A stretch of 64,000 bases of DNA from UBA2377 sp964429385 (GTDB lineage Bacteria; Verrucomicrobiota; Verrucomicrobiia; Opitutales; Opitutaceae), in assembly GCA_964429385.1 (NCBI GenBank), contig CAYSBR010000012.1, positions 1-64,000 of the forward strand, in the 5' to 3' direction. The position numbers and the translations under genes were made by a program. Below are positions 6,997 through 20,391 of the stretch, in pieces (the first letter of the stretch is position 1; every line of letters starts with the position of its first letter). The notes beneath the pieces were generated by a model. That model was not told where the DNA came from, did no database searches, and worked only from the letters and a program-made list of their open reading frames with translations.

Positions 6997-8463
6997 TCAA
7001 GGCAGGTCCGTGCTGCCCATCAAATACCTATCGCATTCCCGGGCGGCCCCGCGGCCTTCGTTGATCGCCCAGACCACCAAGGACTGACCGCGGCGGCAGT
7101 CGCCGGCGGCGAAGACGCCGGGGAGGCTGGTCGTGAACTTGCCGTGGTCGGCCTTGATGTTGCTGCGGGGGTCGGTCTCGAGCTTGAGGTCTTTGAGGAG
7201 CGCCTGCTCGGGTCCGAGGAAGCCCATCGCGAGCAGTACGAGCTGCGCGGGGCGGGTTTGCTCGGTGCCGGGCTGCTCCTTGGGGATGAACTGACCTTTG
7301 TCGTTCTTCTCCCACTTGATCTCGACGGTCACGAGTTCCTTCACGCGGCCCTGCTCGTCGCCGACGAACTTCTTCACGGTGGTGAGATAGACGCGGGGAT
7401 CGGCGCCGAACTTCGCGGCAGCCTCCTCCTGGCCGTAGTCCATCTTGTAGGTTTTGGGCCACTCGGGCCAGGGATTGTCGGGCGTGCGCTCGGTGGGCGG
7501 CTTGGGCAGAATCTCGATCTGCGTGACGGTCTTGCAACCGTGGCGCATCGAGGTGCCGACGCAGTCGGTGCCGGTGTCACCACCGCCGATGACGATGACA
7601 TCCTTGCCCGCGGCGTTGATGGGGCTTGCTCCGTTTTTACCGAGCACGGCCTTGGTGTTGGCGGTGAGGAACTCCATCGCGAAGTGCACCCCCTGGAGGC
7701 TGCGGCCTTCGATGGGCAGGTCGCGCGGCTGGGTGGCACCGGTGCAGATGACGGTGGCGTCGAATTCCTTGAGGAAGATCTCGGGCTCAACGTTGTCGCC
7801 GACGTTGGCGTTGCAGATGAATTTGATGCCTTCCTGCTCCATGAGCTTGATGCGGCGGAGGACGACCTCCTGCTTGTCGAGTTTCATGTTGGGGATGCCA
7901 TACATGAGGAGGCCGCCGGGGCGGTCGGCGCGCTCAAAGACGGTGACGGTGTGGCCGGCGGCGTTGAGCTGCGCGGCGGCGGAGAGGCCGGCGGGTCCGG
8001 AGCCGATGACGGCGACTTTCTTGCCGGTGCGGACCTTGGGCGTCTGGGGCACGACCCAGCCTTCCTCCCAACCGCGATCAATGATGGAGGCTTCGATGTT
8101 CTTGATCGTGACCGGCGGGTTGTTGATGCCGAGGACGCAGGAGCCTTCGCAGGGGGCGGTGAACTCGGGGAAGTTGTTGGTCTTGTGCAGGCGGCCGAGC
8201 GCCTCCTGCCAGCGCCCGCGGTAAACGAGGTCGTTCCACTCGGGGATGAGGTTGTTGATCGGACAGCCGGAGGCCATGCCGCTGATCAGCTTGCCGGTGT
8301 GGCAGAACGGGACGCCGCAATCCATGCAGCGCGCGCCCTGCTGGCGGAGCTTCTTCTCCTCCATGTGGTGGTGAAACTCCTTCCAATCGCGGACCCGCTC
8401 GAGCGGAGCGCGGTCAACGGGAAGTTCGCGGAGGTATTCGATGAAACCGGTGGGTTTGCCCAT
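6997..8463 (-). CDS. gltD: glutamate synthase (NADPH), small subunit
   Basis: The 488-aa FAD- and Fe-S-containing subunit passes electrons from NADPH to GltB for glutamate synthesis from glutamine and 2-oxoglutarate. The N-terminal cysteines (GARCMDCGVPFCHTG about residues 43-57, and SGCPINNLIPEWNDL) bind Fe-S clusters. The FAD site is VIGSGPAGLSAA (about 150-161) and the NADPH site is VIGGGDTGTDCVG (about 290). A final FAD-contact segment GVFAAGDCRRGQSL lies near the C-terminus. Length matches the family. It lies 28 nt after gltB in one operon and is followed by the 6946-6969 hairpin. Confidence 0.97.
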   Translation of the reverse strand: MGKPTGFIEYLRELPVDRAPLERVRDWKEFHHHMEEKKLRQQGARCMDCGVPFCHTGKLISGMASGCPINNLIPEWNDLVYRGRWQEALGRLHKTNNFPEFTAPCEGSCVLGINNPPVTIKNIEASIIDRGWEEGWVVPQTPKVRTGKKVAVIGSGPAGLSAAAQLNAAGHTVTVFERADRPGGLLMYGIPNMKLDKQEVVLRRIKLMEQEGIKFICNANVGDNVEPEIFLKEFDATVICTGATQPRDLPIEGRSLQGVHFAMEFLTANTKAVLGKNGASPINAAGKDVIVIGGGDTGTDCVGTSMRHGCKTVTQIEILPKPPTERTPDNPWPEWPKTYKMDYGQEEAAAKFGADPRVYLTTVKKFVGDEQGRVKELVTVEIKWEKNDKGQFIPKEQPGTEQTRPAQLVLLAMGFLGPEQALLKDLKLETDPRSNIKADHGKFTTSLPGVFAAGDCRRGQSLVVWAINEGRGAARECDRYLMGSTDLP

Positions 8464-8491
8464 GGTAGAATGTATAGAGGCTGAAGGTGGA

Positions 8492-13144
<4,653 letters not shown>

Positions 13145-13240
13145 CAGGTGGGTGGTTCTTGGTGTGGTCAGGTGTCAGGGAAGCTGTTTTTGTGCCATCG
13201 GGGCGGAGGTTTTCGGGGCAAAACCGACCCATCTGGAGCC

Positions 13241-13275
13241 AAAAAAGGGCCGGTCTCGTTTGCGAGAGCCGGCCC
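13241..13275 (-). terminator. rho-independent terminator of the glutaredoxin gene
   Basis: A strong stem GGGCCGGTCTCG (13247-13258) / CGAGAGCCGGCCC (13263-13275) is followed, reading minus, by TTTTTT (13246-13241). It lies 35 nt past the glutaredoxin stop and insulates gltB from that gene. Confidence 0.85.
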
Positions 13276-13309
13276 AAAGGGTGAATGGAGCGGATTAGCC
13301 CTCAGCTAC

Positions 13310-13645
13310 TTAAAAGAATCGGATGGTTTTAGTGGCCATTTTGGCGTGTTCTTCGTCCGAGCAGCCCGCGTTGGTGGGCACATCGGTCGTGCTATCGGCG
13401 GGCTTCACGAGGTCGTTGCTGAGAAGATAGTTTTCGACTTCTTCGCCGGAGATATCCGCCAGCATCACGCCGTCGATTTCGACGCAGGGAGAGAGGGGCT
13501 GGCCGGACTTCTGGACCATTTCCGCGTAGTTGGCGCGGTTGTTGATGATATCAATATCCTCAAAGGCCAGACCGTGTTTGCGCAGGACCGCGCGAACGCC
13601 ATTGGACCAACCGCAGTGCGGCTTGAGATAGGCTTTGATGTTCAT
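13310..13645 (-). CDS. glutaredoxin-family protein with a CGWS site
   Basis: The 111-aa product has a thioredoxin-like fold. The active site reads KPHCGWSNGV near residues 8-17, that is CxxS, the monothiol arrangement, with the second Cys replaced by Ser. QPLSPCVEIDG supplies the cis-Pro region, and a C-terminal extension of about 30 residues contains a further Cys (NAGCSDEEH). I chose MNIKAYLKPHCGWS as the start because the fold begins there; an in-frame ATG 21 codons upstream (13708) would add unrelated residues. A role in glutathione-linked redox or Fe-S handling is possible. It is upstream of gltB on the same strand but separated by a terminator. Confidence 0.85.
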   Translation of the reverse strand: MNIKAYLKPHCGWSNGVRAVLRKHGLAFEDIDIINNRANYAEMVQKSGQPLSPCVEIDGVMLADISGEEVENYLLSNDLVKPADSTTDVPTNAGCSDEEHAKMATKTIRFF

Positions 13646-13748
13646 GCGATGACGGTGTCCAAACTTGAAAGGGGGCGCAAGGTATAGGCTCCGTTTTCCA
13701 TCCGGCAAGAGGAACTTTTGAAAAAGTTATGGCATAAAGCTGCCGCTC

Positions 13749-14582
13749 TTATGAGTGCGGCCGCCCGTGCCGGAATTCTGTGGGGGTCAGACCGGTCTGC
13801 TGGCGGAACTGCCGGGAGAAATAAAAGATGTCCTGAAAGCCCAGCGCCTCGGCGACCATGCCGATGGTCAGATCCGACTCGGCCAGCAACTGGCGCGCGC
13901 GGGCGATGCGCGCCTGAATAACGTAGGGCTGGGGACGCTGGCCGGTGACTTTGAGGAAAAGCCGGGAAAAGTGATCCACGCTGTAGCCGGCGGTTTTGGC
14001 CAGCTCTGCCACAGTCGGGGCCCGCCCGGGATTTTCGCGGATCTGCGCCGCCGCACGCAGGATGGCGTTGCGGTGATGACGGTCCACCCCGCGGCCGGCG
14101 GTCGGGCCGACGGTGTCATGTTCGCGGCAAAGCGCCATCAACAGTCCGCCAAACAGGGCGGCGGCGACCGGGCCGGCCCCGGCTTCCGCCCCCAGCTCAA
14201 TCACGCGTCGCATGATACTGTCCGTCAGCTCCAGCTGTTGGGTGCGCAGCATTTCAAACGGTGGCTCCACCCTCTCCTCCCGCGGCGCGTTCTGGTCGGA
14301 GGGCGGCAGGTCGAAATGGATGAAGTTCACCCCGAGTGGTTCGTCGGGCACCTGTTCCGCTTCGTAGCGGTGCCCCGGTCTCATCCAGATGCAGGTGCCG
14401 GGAAACAGGGGGATCTCTCCCTCATCGAGCCACATGCGCCCGCGTCCGGCCCAGACAAACCACAGGTCGAAATCTTTCAATCCCCGCGCCCAAGCCGGAC
14501 CCAGGTGCCAGCCCGGTTCGCAACGCACCCGGCCCCGCGCCTGCAGGCGCGGGGCATAACGGTGGCCGGCAATTTCGATCAT
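13749..14582 (-). CDS. AraC-family transcriptional regulator
   Basis: The protein of about 277 aa has an N-terminal cupin-type sensor domain (AGRGRMWLDEGEIPLFPGTCIWMRPGHRYEAE region split over about residues 45-80) and a C-terminal pair of helix-turn-helix motifs: TVAELAKTAGYSVDHFSRLF, then MVAEALGFQDIFYFSRQFRQ and GLTPTEFR. Such regulators usually sense a sugar or related ligand. It is divergent from the PhyH dioxygenase gene at 14662, which is the likely target. I prefer the start MIEIAGHRY (14582), because the codons upstream to 14618 are AT-rich and include an inverted repeat that looks like the shared promoter; 14618 remains an alternative. Confidence 0.9.
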   Translation of the reverse strand: MIEIAGHRYAPRLQARGRVRCEPGWHLGPAWARGLKDFDLWFVWAGRGRMWLDEGEIPLFPGTCIWMRPGHRYEAEQVPDEPLGVNFIHFDLPPSDQNAPREERVEPPFEMLRTQQLELTDSIMRRVIELGAEAGAGPVAAALFGGLLMALCREHDTVGPTAGRGVDRHHRNAILRAAAQIRENPGRAPTVAELAKTAGYSVDHFSRLFLKVTGQRPQPYVIQARIARARQLLAESDLTIGMVAEALGFQDIFYFSRQFRQQTGLTPTEFRHGRPHS

Positions 14583-14609
14583 AACGGATAAATGCAAATA
14601 AAAGCCGTT
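14583..14609. promoter_or_regulatory. inverted repeat between araC-type gene and phyH
   Basis: AACGG (14583-14587) and CCGTT (14605-14609) flank a 17-nt AT-rich centre in the divergent promoter region. It is a candidate operator for the AraC-type regulator, or simply the AT-rich promoter. Evidence is base pattern only. Confidence 0.3.
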
Positions 14610-14661
14610 GTTGTGCATGGCGTCAAAAGCGGATTTATGCCAATGTTCACGTCTTCACCCC

Positions 14662-15528
14662 ATGAGCACTGCGACCCAAGACAAGGTTCAATTCGATCCC
14701 GGTTCCGAAATGCACGACCCCGCGCTTTACCAGCCCACGGGCACCGGCTTTGGCGTTGACCGGCTGGAAGACATCGGTCCCGCCGAGGTGGCCTTCTACA
14801 AGGAGCACGGCTACCTGATCGTGCGTCAGGCGTTCGATGCGCAGGAGGTGGCCGGTGCGTTGCAGGGCCTGCTGGACCTGATTGTGGGGAAAAACCCGGC
14901 CTACAAAGGTGTGCTTTTCGAGGCCAAGGCGCAGGAAATCCTGCCTACCCTTTCGCCCGAGCAGAAACAGGATGCCGTCCGCAAGCTCTGGCATTTTGTC
15001 GAATATGATGCCCGGCTGAAGGCGATCTCGCACCATCCCCGGCTGCTGGCCGTTGTCCGTACCCTGATCGGCGACCAAGTCCCCTTCATGTTTCAGGACA
15101 TGGCGCTCATCAAGCCGCCGCGGCTCGGGCGCGAGAAACCCTGGCATCAGGATCACGCCTATTTTGACTTCCCTCTCGGCACGCCGGTCGTCGGTGTGTG
15201 GATCGCGCTCGACGAAGCCACCGTGGAAAACGGCTGCATGCAATTCTTGCCCGGCGGCCACAAGGAAGGGCCCAGGATTCATTTCCAACGTCGCGACTGG
15301 CAGATCTGCGACAACCAGACTCTCGGGCTCAAGTCGCTCGCCGCGCCGCTCAAACCCGGCGGCCTCCTCCTCTTTGACGGCCTCCTGCCGCATGGCACGC
15401 CGCACAACTCCTCGCCGCACCGCCGCCGCGCCCTGCAATACCACTATGCGCCTGAGAATGTCACGAAGTGGTCCACCGAGGAGCGGTTGAAGCACTTCGG
15501 CAGCGAGGGCAAAAACGTCACCTGCTGA
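14662..15528 (+). CDS. phytanoyl-CoA dioxygenase (PhyH) family protein
   Basis: The 288-aa product belongs to the Fe(II)/2-oxoglutarate oxygenases of the PhyH family. The metal triad is visible: HxD in PWHQDHAYFDF (about residues 158-168) and the distal His in GLLPHGTPHNSS (about 245), followed by the 2-oxoglutarate-binding Arg region RRRALQYHY. The N-terminal part includes FYKEHGYLIVRQAF, typical for the family. The substrate is unknown; bacterial members act on lipids, sugars or natural products. It is divergent from an AraC regulator and convergent with the metal ATPase. An in-frame ATG at 14608 exists but falls in the promoter region. Confidence 0.9.
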   Translation: MSTATQDKVQFDPGSEMHDPALYQPTGTGFGVDRLEDIGPAEVAFYKEHGYLIVRQAFDAQEVAGALQGLLDLIVGKNPAYKGVLFEAKAQEILPTLSPEQKQDAVRKLWHFVEYDARLKAISHHPRLLAVVRTLIGDQVPFMFQDMALIKPPRLGREKPWHQDHAYFDFPLGTPVVGVWIALDEATVENGCMQFLPGGHKEGPRIHFQRRDWQICDNQTLGLKSLAAPLKPGGLLLFDGLLPHGTPHNSSPHRRRALQYHYAPENVTKWSTEERLKHFGSEGKNVTC

Positions 15529-15549
15529 GGCGGGGACGTGTCACGCCGG

Positions 15550-15579
15550 CCCGGTTTTTCCAAAAGGAGAAAAGCCGGG
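15550..15579. terminator. bidirectional hairpin between convergent phyH and metal-ATPase genes
   Basis: Imperfect stem CCCGGTTTTTCC (15550-15561) / GGAGAAAAGCCGGG (15566-15579) contains the T-run in the stem. It occupies the 58-nt convergent gap between the stops at 15528 and 15587. Confidence 0.5.
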
Positions 15580-15586
15580 TCAGCGA

Positions 15587-17545
15587 TCAGCCAGTTCGTG
15601 GGGCGCGAAGCAAGCGGAGCGCGTTGGCGATCACCAGCAACGTTGCGCCGGTGTCGGCCAGGATGGCAAACCACAGGCTGGCGTGACCCAGCATCGTGAG
15701 GATGAGAAAGACCGCCTTCAATCCGAGGGCGAAGGTGATGTTGAAATGGATGATGCCCAGTGTGCGCCGGCCCAGCCGGATCGTTTCCGCTATCCCATCC
15801 AGCTCATCCCGCATCAGGGCGATGTCGGCAGTCTCAATGGCGGCGTCGGTCCCCGCCGCGCCCATCGCGATGCCGATACTGGCGGTCGCCATGGCGGGGG
15901 CGTCGTTCACGCCATCGCCCACCATGGCGACGACCCCGTGCTTCTCCCGCAGGGCCTTGACCGCGGCCACCTTGTCGTCGGGCAGCAGATCGCCCCGCGC
16001 CTCATCAATCCCGACCTGCCGGGCGATGAAATCGGCGGTGCGCTGGTTGTCGCCACTGAGCATCACCACCCACTCCACCCCGGCGGCGTGCAAAGCGTGG
16101 ATGGCCGCGCCGGCGTTGGCCCGCAGGGTGTCGCCGATGGCCAGGATGCCGAGCACCTCACCCTGGCAGCCATCATGCGGGCGATGCCCGACCACCACGA
16201 CCGATTGTCCTTTTGCCTCGATGGCCGCCAGCCGCGCCTCGATGGCGGCGGAGCAGACCCCGAGTTCGTGCGCGAAGCGATGGTTGCCGACGAAGTAAGC
16301 ATGGCCCTCCACGACGCCCTCAGCGCCGCGCCCGCTGCGCGCCTGATAACGCTCCGCACGTTGAAAGGAAACTCCCCTCTCCTCCGCGCCCGCGACAACG
16401 GCTTTGGCCAACGGATGCGCCGAATGCGCATCAATCGCCGCGGCGATCCTCAGCACCTCTTCAGGGCTTCCGGCATGGATCAACTCAATGTCGAGCACCT
16501 TGGGCTTCCCCTCTGTGATGGTGCCGGTCTTGTCCACGGCCAGCGCTCGCAGCCGCCCGACGGCTTCAAGGTGCGCGCCGCCCTTTACCAGCACCCCGCG
16601 CCGCGCGAGCGCTGTCAGCCCGGCCACGATGCTGACCGGAGTGGAGATCACGAGCGCGCACGGACAGGCGATGATCAGCAGCACGCAGGCCCGGTAAAGC
16701 CAGGTGCTCCAATCCCCATTCATCAAAAGCGGAGGGCCGAGAAAGACGAGCAACGCCACGAGGGTGACCGCCGGGGTGTAATAGCGTGCGAACACATCCA
16801 CGAAACGCTGCGTGGGCGCTTTCTGCTCCTGGGCTTCCTCCACCAGCCGGATGATCCGTGCCAGGGTGGTGTCTCCGGCCGGTTTCGTCACCTCGATTTC
16901 CAGTGACCCCTCGCCGTTGATCGTGCCGGCGAAGACGGTGTCGCCCGGCTTCTTGTCCACCGGCACGGACTCGCCGGTGATGGGCGCCTGATTGACGGAG
17001 GACTCTCCCGCGATCACCACGCCGTCGAGCGGGATGTTCATGCCGGATCGCGTGGCCACCGTGTCGCCCGGCGCCACCTCGCCGACAGGAACCTCCACAA
17101 ACTGGCCGCCGCGTTTTACGAGCGCCTGCTTCGGGGCCAGTTCCAGCAACGCCCTGGTTGCCCGCCGGGCGCGCCGATCCGCCCAGCCCTCCAGCCATTC
17201 GGCCACGCCGAAGAGAAAAACGACGGCGGAGGCTTCCACCCATTCACCGATGATCGAGGCGCCGATGGCCGCGATGACCACGAGAAGGTTGATATCCGGA
17301 CGAAGCGCCCGCACCGCCCGCCACGCCTTGGGCAGGAGAAACCAGCCGCCGGTCAGGATCGCCGCGCCCGCGAGGCCCGGTGTCAGCCAGGCTGGGCCGG
17401 ATTTCAGCCCGTGGGCAATGAGCGCCCCGGCTGTCAGGACGCCGGAGAACACGAGACTGACGGTTTCCACCCGATCCGCCTCCCCGCCGTGGGTATGATC
17501 GCACCCGCACCCATGATCATGTTCATCGTCGTGATCGTGACTCAT
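15587..17545 (-). CDS. P1B-type heavy-metal-translocating ATPase (Zn/Cd/Pb type)
   Basis: The 652-aa inner-membrane pump exports divalent metals. Visible are the ion-binding CPC motif in IIACPCALVIS, the phosphorylation site DKTGTITEGKP, the SAHPLAKAV (HP) motif, GDGVNDAPA, and the TGES actuator loop. The last helix with ILADTGATLLVIANALRLL carries the conserved Asp typical of ZntA/CadA-type pumps. The usual N-terminal GMTCxxC metal-binding domain is absent; instead the protein opens with a His/Asp/Cys-rich stretch (MSHDHDDEHDHGCGCDHTH). No metalloregulator gene is adjacent. Zn/Cd rather than Cu is inferred from the C-terminal helix. Confidence 0.93.
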   Translation of the reverse strand: MSHDHDDEHDHGCGCDHTHGGEADRVETVSLVFSGVLTAGALIAHGLKSGPAWLTPGLAGAAILTGGWFLLPKAWRAVRALRPDINLLVVIAAIGASIIGEWVEASAVVFLFGVAEWLEGWADRRARRATRALLELAPKQALVKRGGQFVEVPVGEVAPGDTVATRSGMNIPLDGVVIAGESSVNQAPITGESVPVDKKPGDTVFAGTINGEGSLEIEVTKPAGDTTLARIIRLVEEAQEQKAPTQRFVDVFARYYTPAVTLVALLVFLGPPLLMNGDWSTWLYRACVLLIIACPCALVISTPVSIVAGLTALARRGVLVKGGAHLEAVGRLRALAVDKTGTITEGKPKVLDIELIHAGSPEEVLRIAAAIDAHSAHPLAKAVVAGAEERGVSFQRAERYQARSGRGAEGVVEGHAYFVGNHRFAHELGVCSAAIEARLAAIEAKGQSVVVVGHRPHDGCQGEVLGILAIGDTLRANAGAAIHALHAAGVEWVVMLSGDNQRTADFIARQVGIDEARGDLLPDDKVAAVKALREKHGVVAMVGDGVNDAPAMATASIGIAMGAAGTDAAIETADIALMRDELDGIAETIRLGRRTLGIIHFNITFALGLKAVFLILTMLGHASLWFAILADTGATLLVIANALRLLRAPRTG

Positions 17546-17725
17546 ACCGGCAGGAAAGCGCGGTCATCGTTTCGAGCAAGGCAATGCCTCGGGGTGCGCC
17601 CAAAAACGGGCCGTGCAGCCACATCAGGCCGACCGGGCGGAAGATCTCTGGCGAGGTGTGCCAGAAGCCACAAAGCTCGCCTCGGGATTTCCTGTCCTCC
17701 ACTCTGCGGGCAACCCCGATACTCC

Positions 17726-18025
17726 ATGAAAACTCTCCGCACCCTCTTTCTCGCCTTGGCGGGGATCGCCATCCTTGCCGCCGTTATCATGCAATGGCGA
17801 ACCGTGCGCGGAATCGAGGCCCTGCATCGGGACTACCTGACACAGACTCAGGCATTGGGCCGGGCGGAAATCGGCATCCTTCGGACCAACGCCGGGCAGG
17901 ATGAAAAGACCGCATTGATTGCCGGCCTGGAGGCGCAGTTGGCCGCGTTGCGCCTTGAATTACAGACACGTCAGGACACCGCCGTCCCGGCGCAGCCGGA
18001 CGCGCCCTCATCGGAGAAGCCTTGA
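17726..18025 (+). CDS. small single-pass membrane protein with coiled coil
   Basis: The 99-aa product starts MKTLRTLFLALAGIAILAAVIM, one N-terminal membrane segment or uncleaved signal, then a charged helix (about residues 28-80, with ALIAGLEAQLAALRLELQTR) that should form a coiled coil, ending in a Pro/Ser-rich tail. No family is recognised. It is preceded by about 180 nt of noncoding sequence after the divergent metal ATPase and followed 74 nt later by the sugar epimerase. The start was chosen at the hydrophobic segment; the upstream in-frame codons are unlike protein. Confidence 0.6.
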   Translation: MKTLRTLFLALAGIAILAAVIMQWRTVRGIEALHRDYLTQTQALGRAEIGILRTNAGQDEKTALIAGLEAQLAALRLELQTRQDTAVPAQPDAPSSEKP

Positions 18026-18099
18026 GCTGATGATGGCGTGCAGCGCCACAGACGATTTTCGCCTAGCCGGCACCCAGGGGTTGCTGCATACCCACGCGC

Positions 18100-19077
18100 A
18101 TGAAAGTCCTCGTCACGGGTGCGGCCGGGTTCATCGGCTATCACGTCAGCCGCCGGCTGGCGGAGACGCGGCGTTGCGACGTGCTGGGGGTGGACAATCT
18201 CAACGATTACTATCCCGTGGCGTTGAAGCGCGCCCGGCTGGAGCAGCTCGCGCCGCTGGATAAGTTCCGCTTTGTGCAGCTCGACTTGGCCGAGGCCGGC
18301 GCTTTCGCGGGGGTCTGCACGCATTTCAAGCCCGACTATGTCGTGCATCTCGGCGCGCAGGCCGGGGTGCGTTACAGCATCGAGAATCCTGGCGCCTATG
18401 TGCAGAGCAACCTGGTGGGGTTCGCCAACGTGCTCGAAGCCTGCCGGCGGCAGTCACCCAAGCATCTCGTGTTTGCCTCCAGCAGTAGTGTCTATGGCGC
18501 GGGAGCCCGGGTGCCGTTTCGCGAGGAGGCCGACACGGGCCGGCCGCTGTCCTTTTACGCCGCGACCAAGCAGGCCAACGAGGCCATGGCCTACAGCTAC
18601 GCGCACCTGCACGGTCTCGCCGTCACCGGTCTGCGTTTTTTCACGGTTTACGGCCCGTGGGGCCGGCCTGACATGACCCCGGTCCTGTTTGCCAAGGCGA
18701 TTTGCGAGGGCCGACCGCTGCCGCTCTTCAATCACGGGAACAACCTGCGCGATTTCACCTACGTGGACGACATCGTGGATGGGGTGCTCAAGGTGCTGCT
18801 GTATCCGCCGGCCGAACCGCCTGCTCCCCCCTACCGGATCTTCAATCTCGGGCACAACCGCCCGGTGGAGATGAGGCTCTTCGTGCAGATGTTGGAACAA
18901 CTGCTCGGGCGCACGGCCAACCTTGAGCTGCTTGGGCCGCAGCCCGGCGACATGCCCGAGACCTGCGCCGATCTCACCCGGATCCGGGCGGCGGTGGGCT
19001 ATGAGCCGCGGGTTGCTCTGGAGGAAGGGCTTGGCCGCTTCCTCTCGTGGTTTGGAGAGTATTACCAGCTGGGTTGA
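18100..19077 (+). CDS. NAD-dependent UDP-glucuronate 4-epimerase-like protein
   Basis: The 325-aa product is an extended short-chain dehydrogenase. It has the NAD motif GAAGFIGYHV at about residues 7-16, SSSSVYG (catalytic Ser region), YAATKQANE (catalytic Tyr and Lys) and RFFTVYGPWGRPDM. The segments GVDNLNDYYPVALKRARL and AGVRYSIENPGAYVQSN are characteristic of the UDP-glucuronate 4-epimerase branch, which supplies UDP-galacturonate for surface polysaccharides. No polysaccharide cluster is adjacent, so substrate is inferred from the family. It is followed 34 nt later by the DUF486 gene. Confidence 0.9.
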   Translation: MKVLVTGAAGFIGYHVSRRLAETRRCDVLGVDNLNDYYPVALKRARLEQLAPLDKFRFVQLDLAEAGAFAGVCTHFKPDYVVHLGAQAGVRYSIENPGAYVQSNLVGFANVLEACRRQSPKHLVFASSSSVYGAGARVPFREEADTGRPLSFYAATKQANEAMAYSYAHLHGLAVTGLRFFTVYGPWGRPDMTPVLFAKAICEGRPLPLFNHGNNLRDFTYVDDIVDGVLKVLLYPPAEPPAPPYRIFNLGHNRPVEMRLFVQMLEQLLGRTANLELLGPQPGDMPETCADLTRIRAAVGYEPRVALEEGLGRFLSWFGEYYQLG

Positions 19078-19111
19078 GCCCGCGGGGCGTCGCCCGGGCC
19101 GCAGTTTTTGC

Positions 19112-19468
19112 ATGAAAACCATCCTCCTGCTCGTCGCCTCCAACATCTTCATGACTCTCGCCTGGTATGGGCACCTGAAGTTCAAGTTTCTTGAGGCCAA
19201 GCCGCTCATCATCGTCATTCTCGTATCGTGGGGCATCGCTCTGCTGGAATATTGCTTCATGGTGCCGGCCAACCGGCACGGCTATCTGTCGGGCGCCTTC
19301 ACCGGCTACCAGCTCAAGATCATCCAGGAGGTCATCACGCTGGCCGTGTTTGTCGTGTTTGCCTGGCTCGTGCTGAAGGAGCGCTTCACCTGGAATTATG
19401 GGGTAAGTTTCGGATTCCTGCTGCTTGCGGTTTACTTCGCCGTGGCCTTCAAGCCCGGCGCCTCCTGA
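19112..19468 (+). CDS. DUF486 / DMT-like small membrane protein
   Basis: The 118-aa product has four predicted membrane segments (about residues 3-15, 31-52, 67-87 and 97-113) and conserved features of the DUF486 family: FMTLAWYGHLKF near the start, SWGIALLEYCFMVPANR in the middle and GYQLKIIQEVITL. The family belongs to the drug/metabolite transporter superfamily, resembling small multidrug resistance proteins, but has no established substrate. It lies between the epimerase and marC on the same strand. Confidence 0.88.
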   Translation: MKTILLLVASNIFMTLAWYGHLKFKFLEAKPLIIVILVSWGIALLEYCFMVPANRHGYLSGAFTGYQLKIIQEVITLAVFVVFAWLVLKERFTWNYGVSFGFLLLAVYFAVAFKPGAS

Positions 19469-19591
19469 GCCGTCGGAATCCTGCCCGTGGGGGCCATACG
19501 CTTGTGGTTGATTTGGGCCCGCTGAAAAAAGCGGGTGGCGACCGACGATAATATTTGGCGGGCGCCGGGAGGTTGTTCTATCGCTGAACCC

Positions 19592-20263
19592 ATGGGTCTC
19601 ATTCTCGCCTCCATTGCCGCGCTTCTGCCGATCATCAACCCGTTCAGCACGGCTCCGTTGTTCCTGGGCATCACAGACGGCTATACGGATGAAGAGCGGG
19701 CGCGGCAGGCGCGCAAGGGGGTGATCTACATGGTTGCGATTCTCGGCAGCTTTTTGGTGGGCGGCAGCTTCATCATGAACTTTTTTGGCTTGTCGCTGCC
19801 GGGTCTGCGGATCGCCGGCGGCATTCTGGTGGCCGGCGTCGGTATGCGCATGCTCTACCCGCGGGATGACCACGAGCAGACCAAGGCCGAGGCGGCGGAG
19901 GCGAAAAAGAAGCGGGATGTCTCCTTTACCCCGCTGGCCATGCCCAGCCTGAGCGGTCCGGGCGCCATTTCCGTTACCATCGGGCTCACTTCCCTGGCCT
20001 CTTCCTGGCTGGATTACGTCAGCATCTTCATCGCCATCCTCGTGGTGGCGGGTATCACTTATTTCATCCTGCGGGTTTCCGCCCGCTTGGTGCGGTATCT
20101 CGGGGTCAACGGTCTCCACGCCATGACCAAGATCATGGGTTTCCTGATCCTCTGTGTGGGGGTGCAGTTCATCGTCCGCGGCATCCACGGGGTGGCGAGC
20201 GATCCGGACCTGCTGCGCCAGCTGTATCAATCCTGGCAGGCACTCACCTTGGGGCAGGCCTGA
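19592..20263 (+). CDS. MarC-family integral membrane protein
   Basis: The 223-aa product has about six membrane helices with the family's paired halves: LPIINPFSTAPLFLGIT near residues 11-27 and PLAMPSLSGPGAISVTIGL at about 111-129, both centred on the NP / PGAI motifs of MarC (UPF0056) proteins. A charged cytosolic loop (HEQTKAEAAEAKKKRD) separates them. MarC proteins have no firmly established function; the old link to multiple antibiotic resistance was not upheld. The start was placed at MGLILASIAALLPIINPF because the 19 upstream in-frame codons are non-hydrophobic. Confidence 0.88.
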   Translation: MGLILASIAALLPIINPFSTAPLFLGITDGYTDEERARQARKGVIYMVAILGSFLVGGSFIMNFFGLSLPGLRIAGGILVAGVGMRMLYPRDDHEQTKAEAAEAKKKRDVSFTPLAMPSLSGPGAISVTIGLTSLASSWLDYVSIFIAILVVAGITYFILRVSARLVRYLGVNGLHAMTKIMGFLILCVGVQFIVRGIHGVASDPDLLRQLYQSWQALTLGQA

Positions 20264-20331
20264 TTCCCGCCAGTTTGGCCTGTCGGAAAACCAATCCGGC
20301 CTTGCGCGGCCAGACCGGTCGCGAAAGGCTG

Positions 20332-20349
20332 CTGACATAACGCTGTCAG
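20332..20349. promoter_or_regulatory. palindrome upstream of recA
   Basis: CTGACA (20332-20337) and TGTCAG (20344-20349) form a 6-bp inverted repeat with a 6-nt spacer, 43 nt before the recA start. A TAGACT (20360-20365) that could be a -10 element follows. It may be an SOS-type or other operator, but it does not match a LexA box that I know. Confidence 0.3.
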
Positions 20350-20391
20350 CCTCCCGGGCTAGACTCCACGCAACTCCCATCCATTCCCTCC

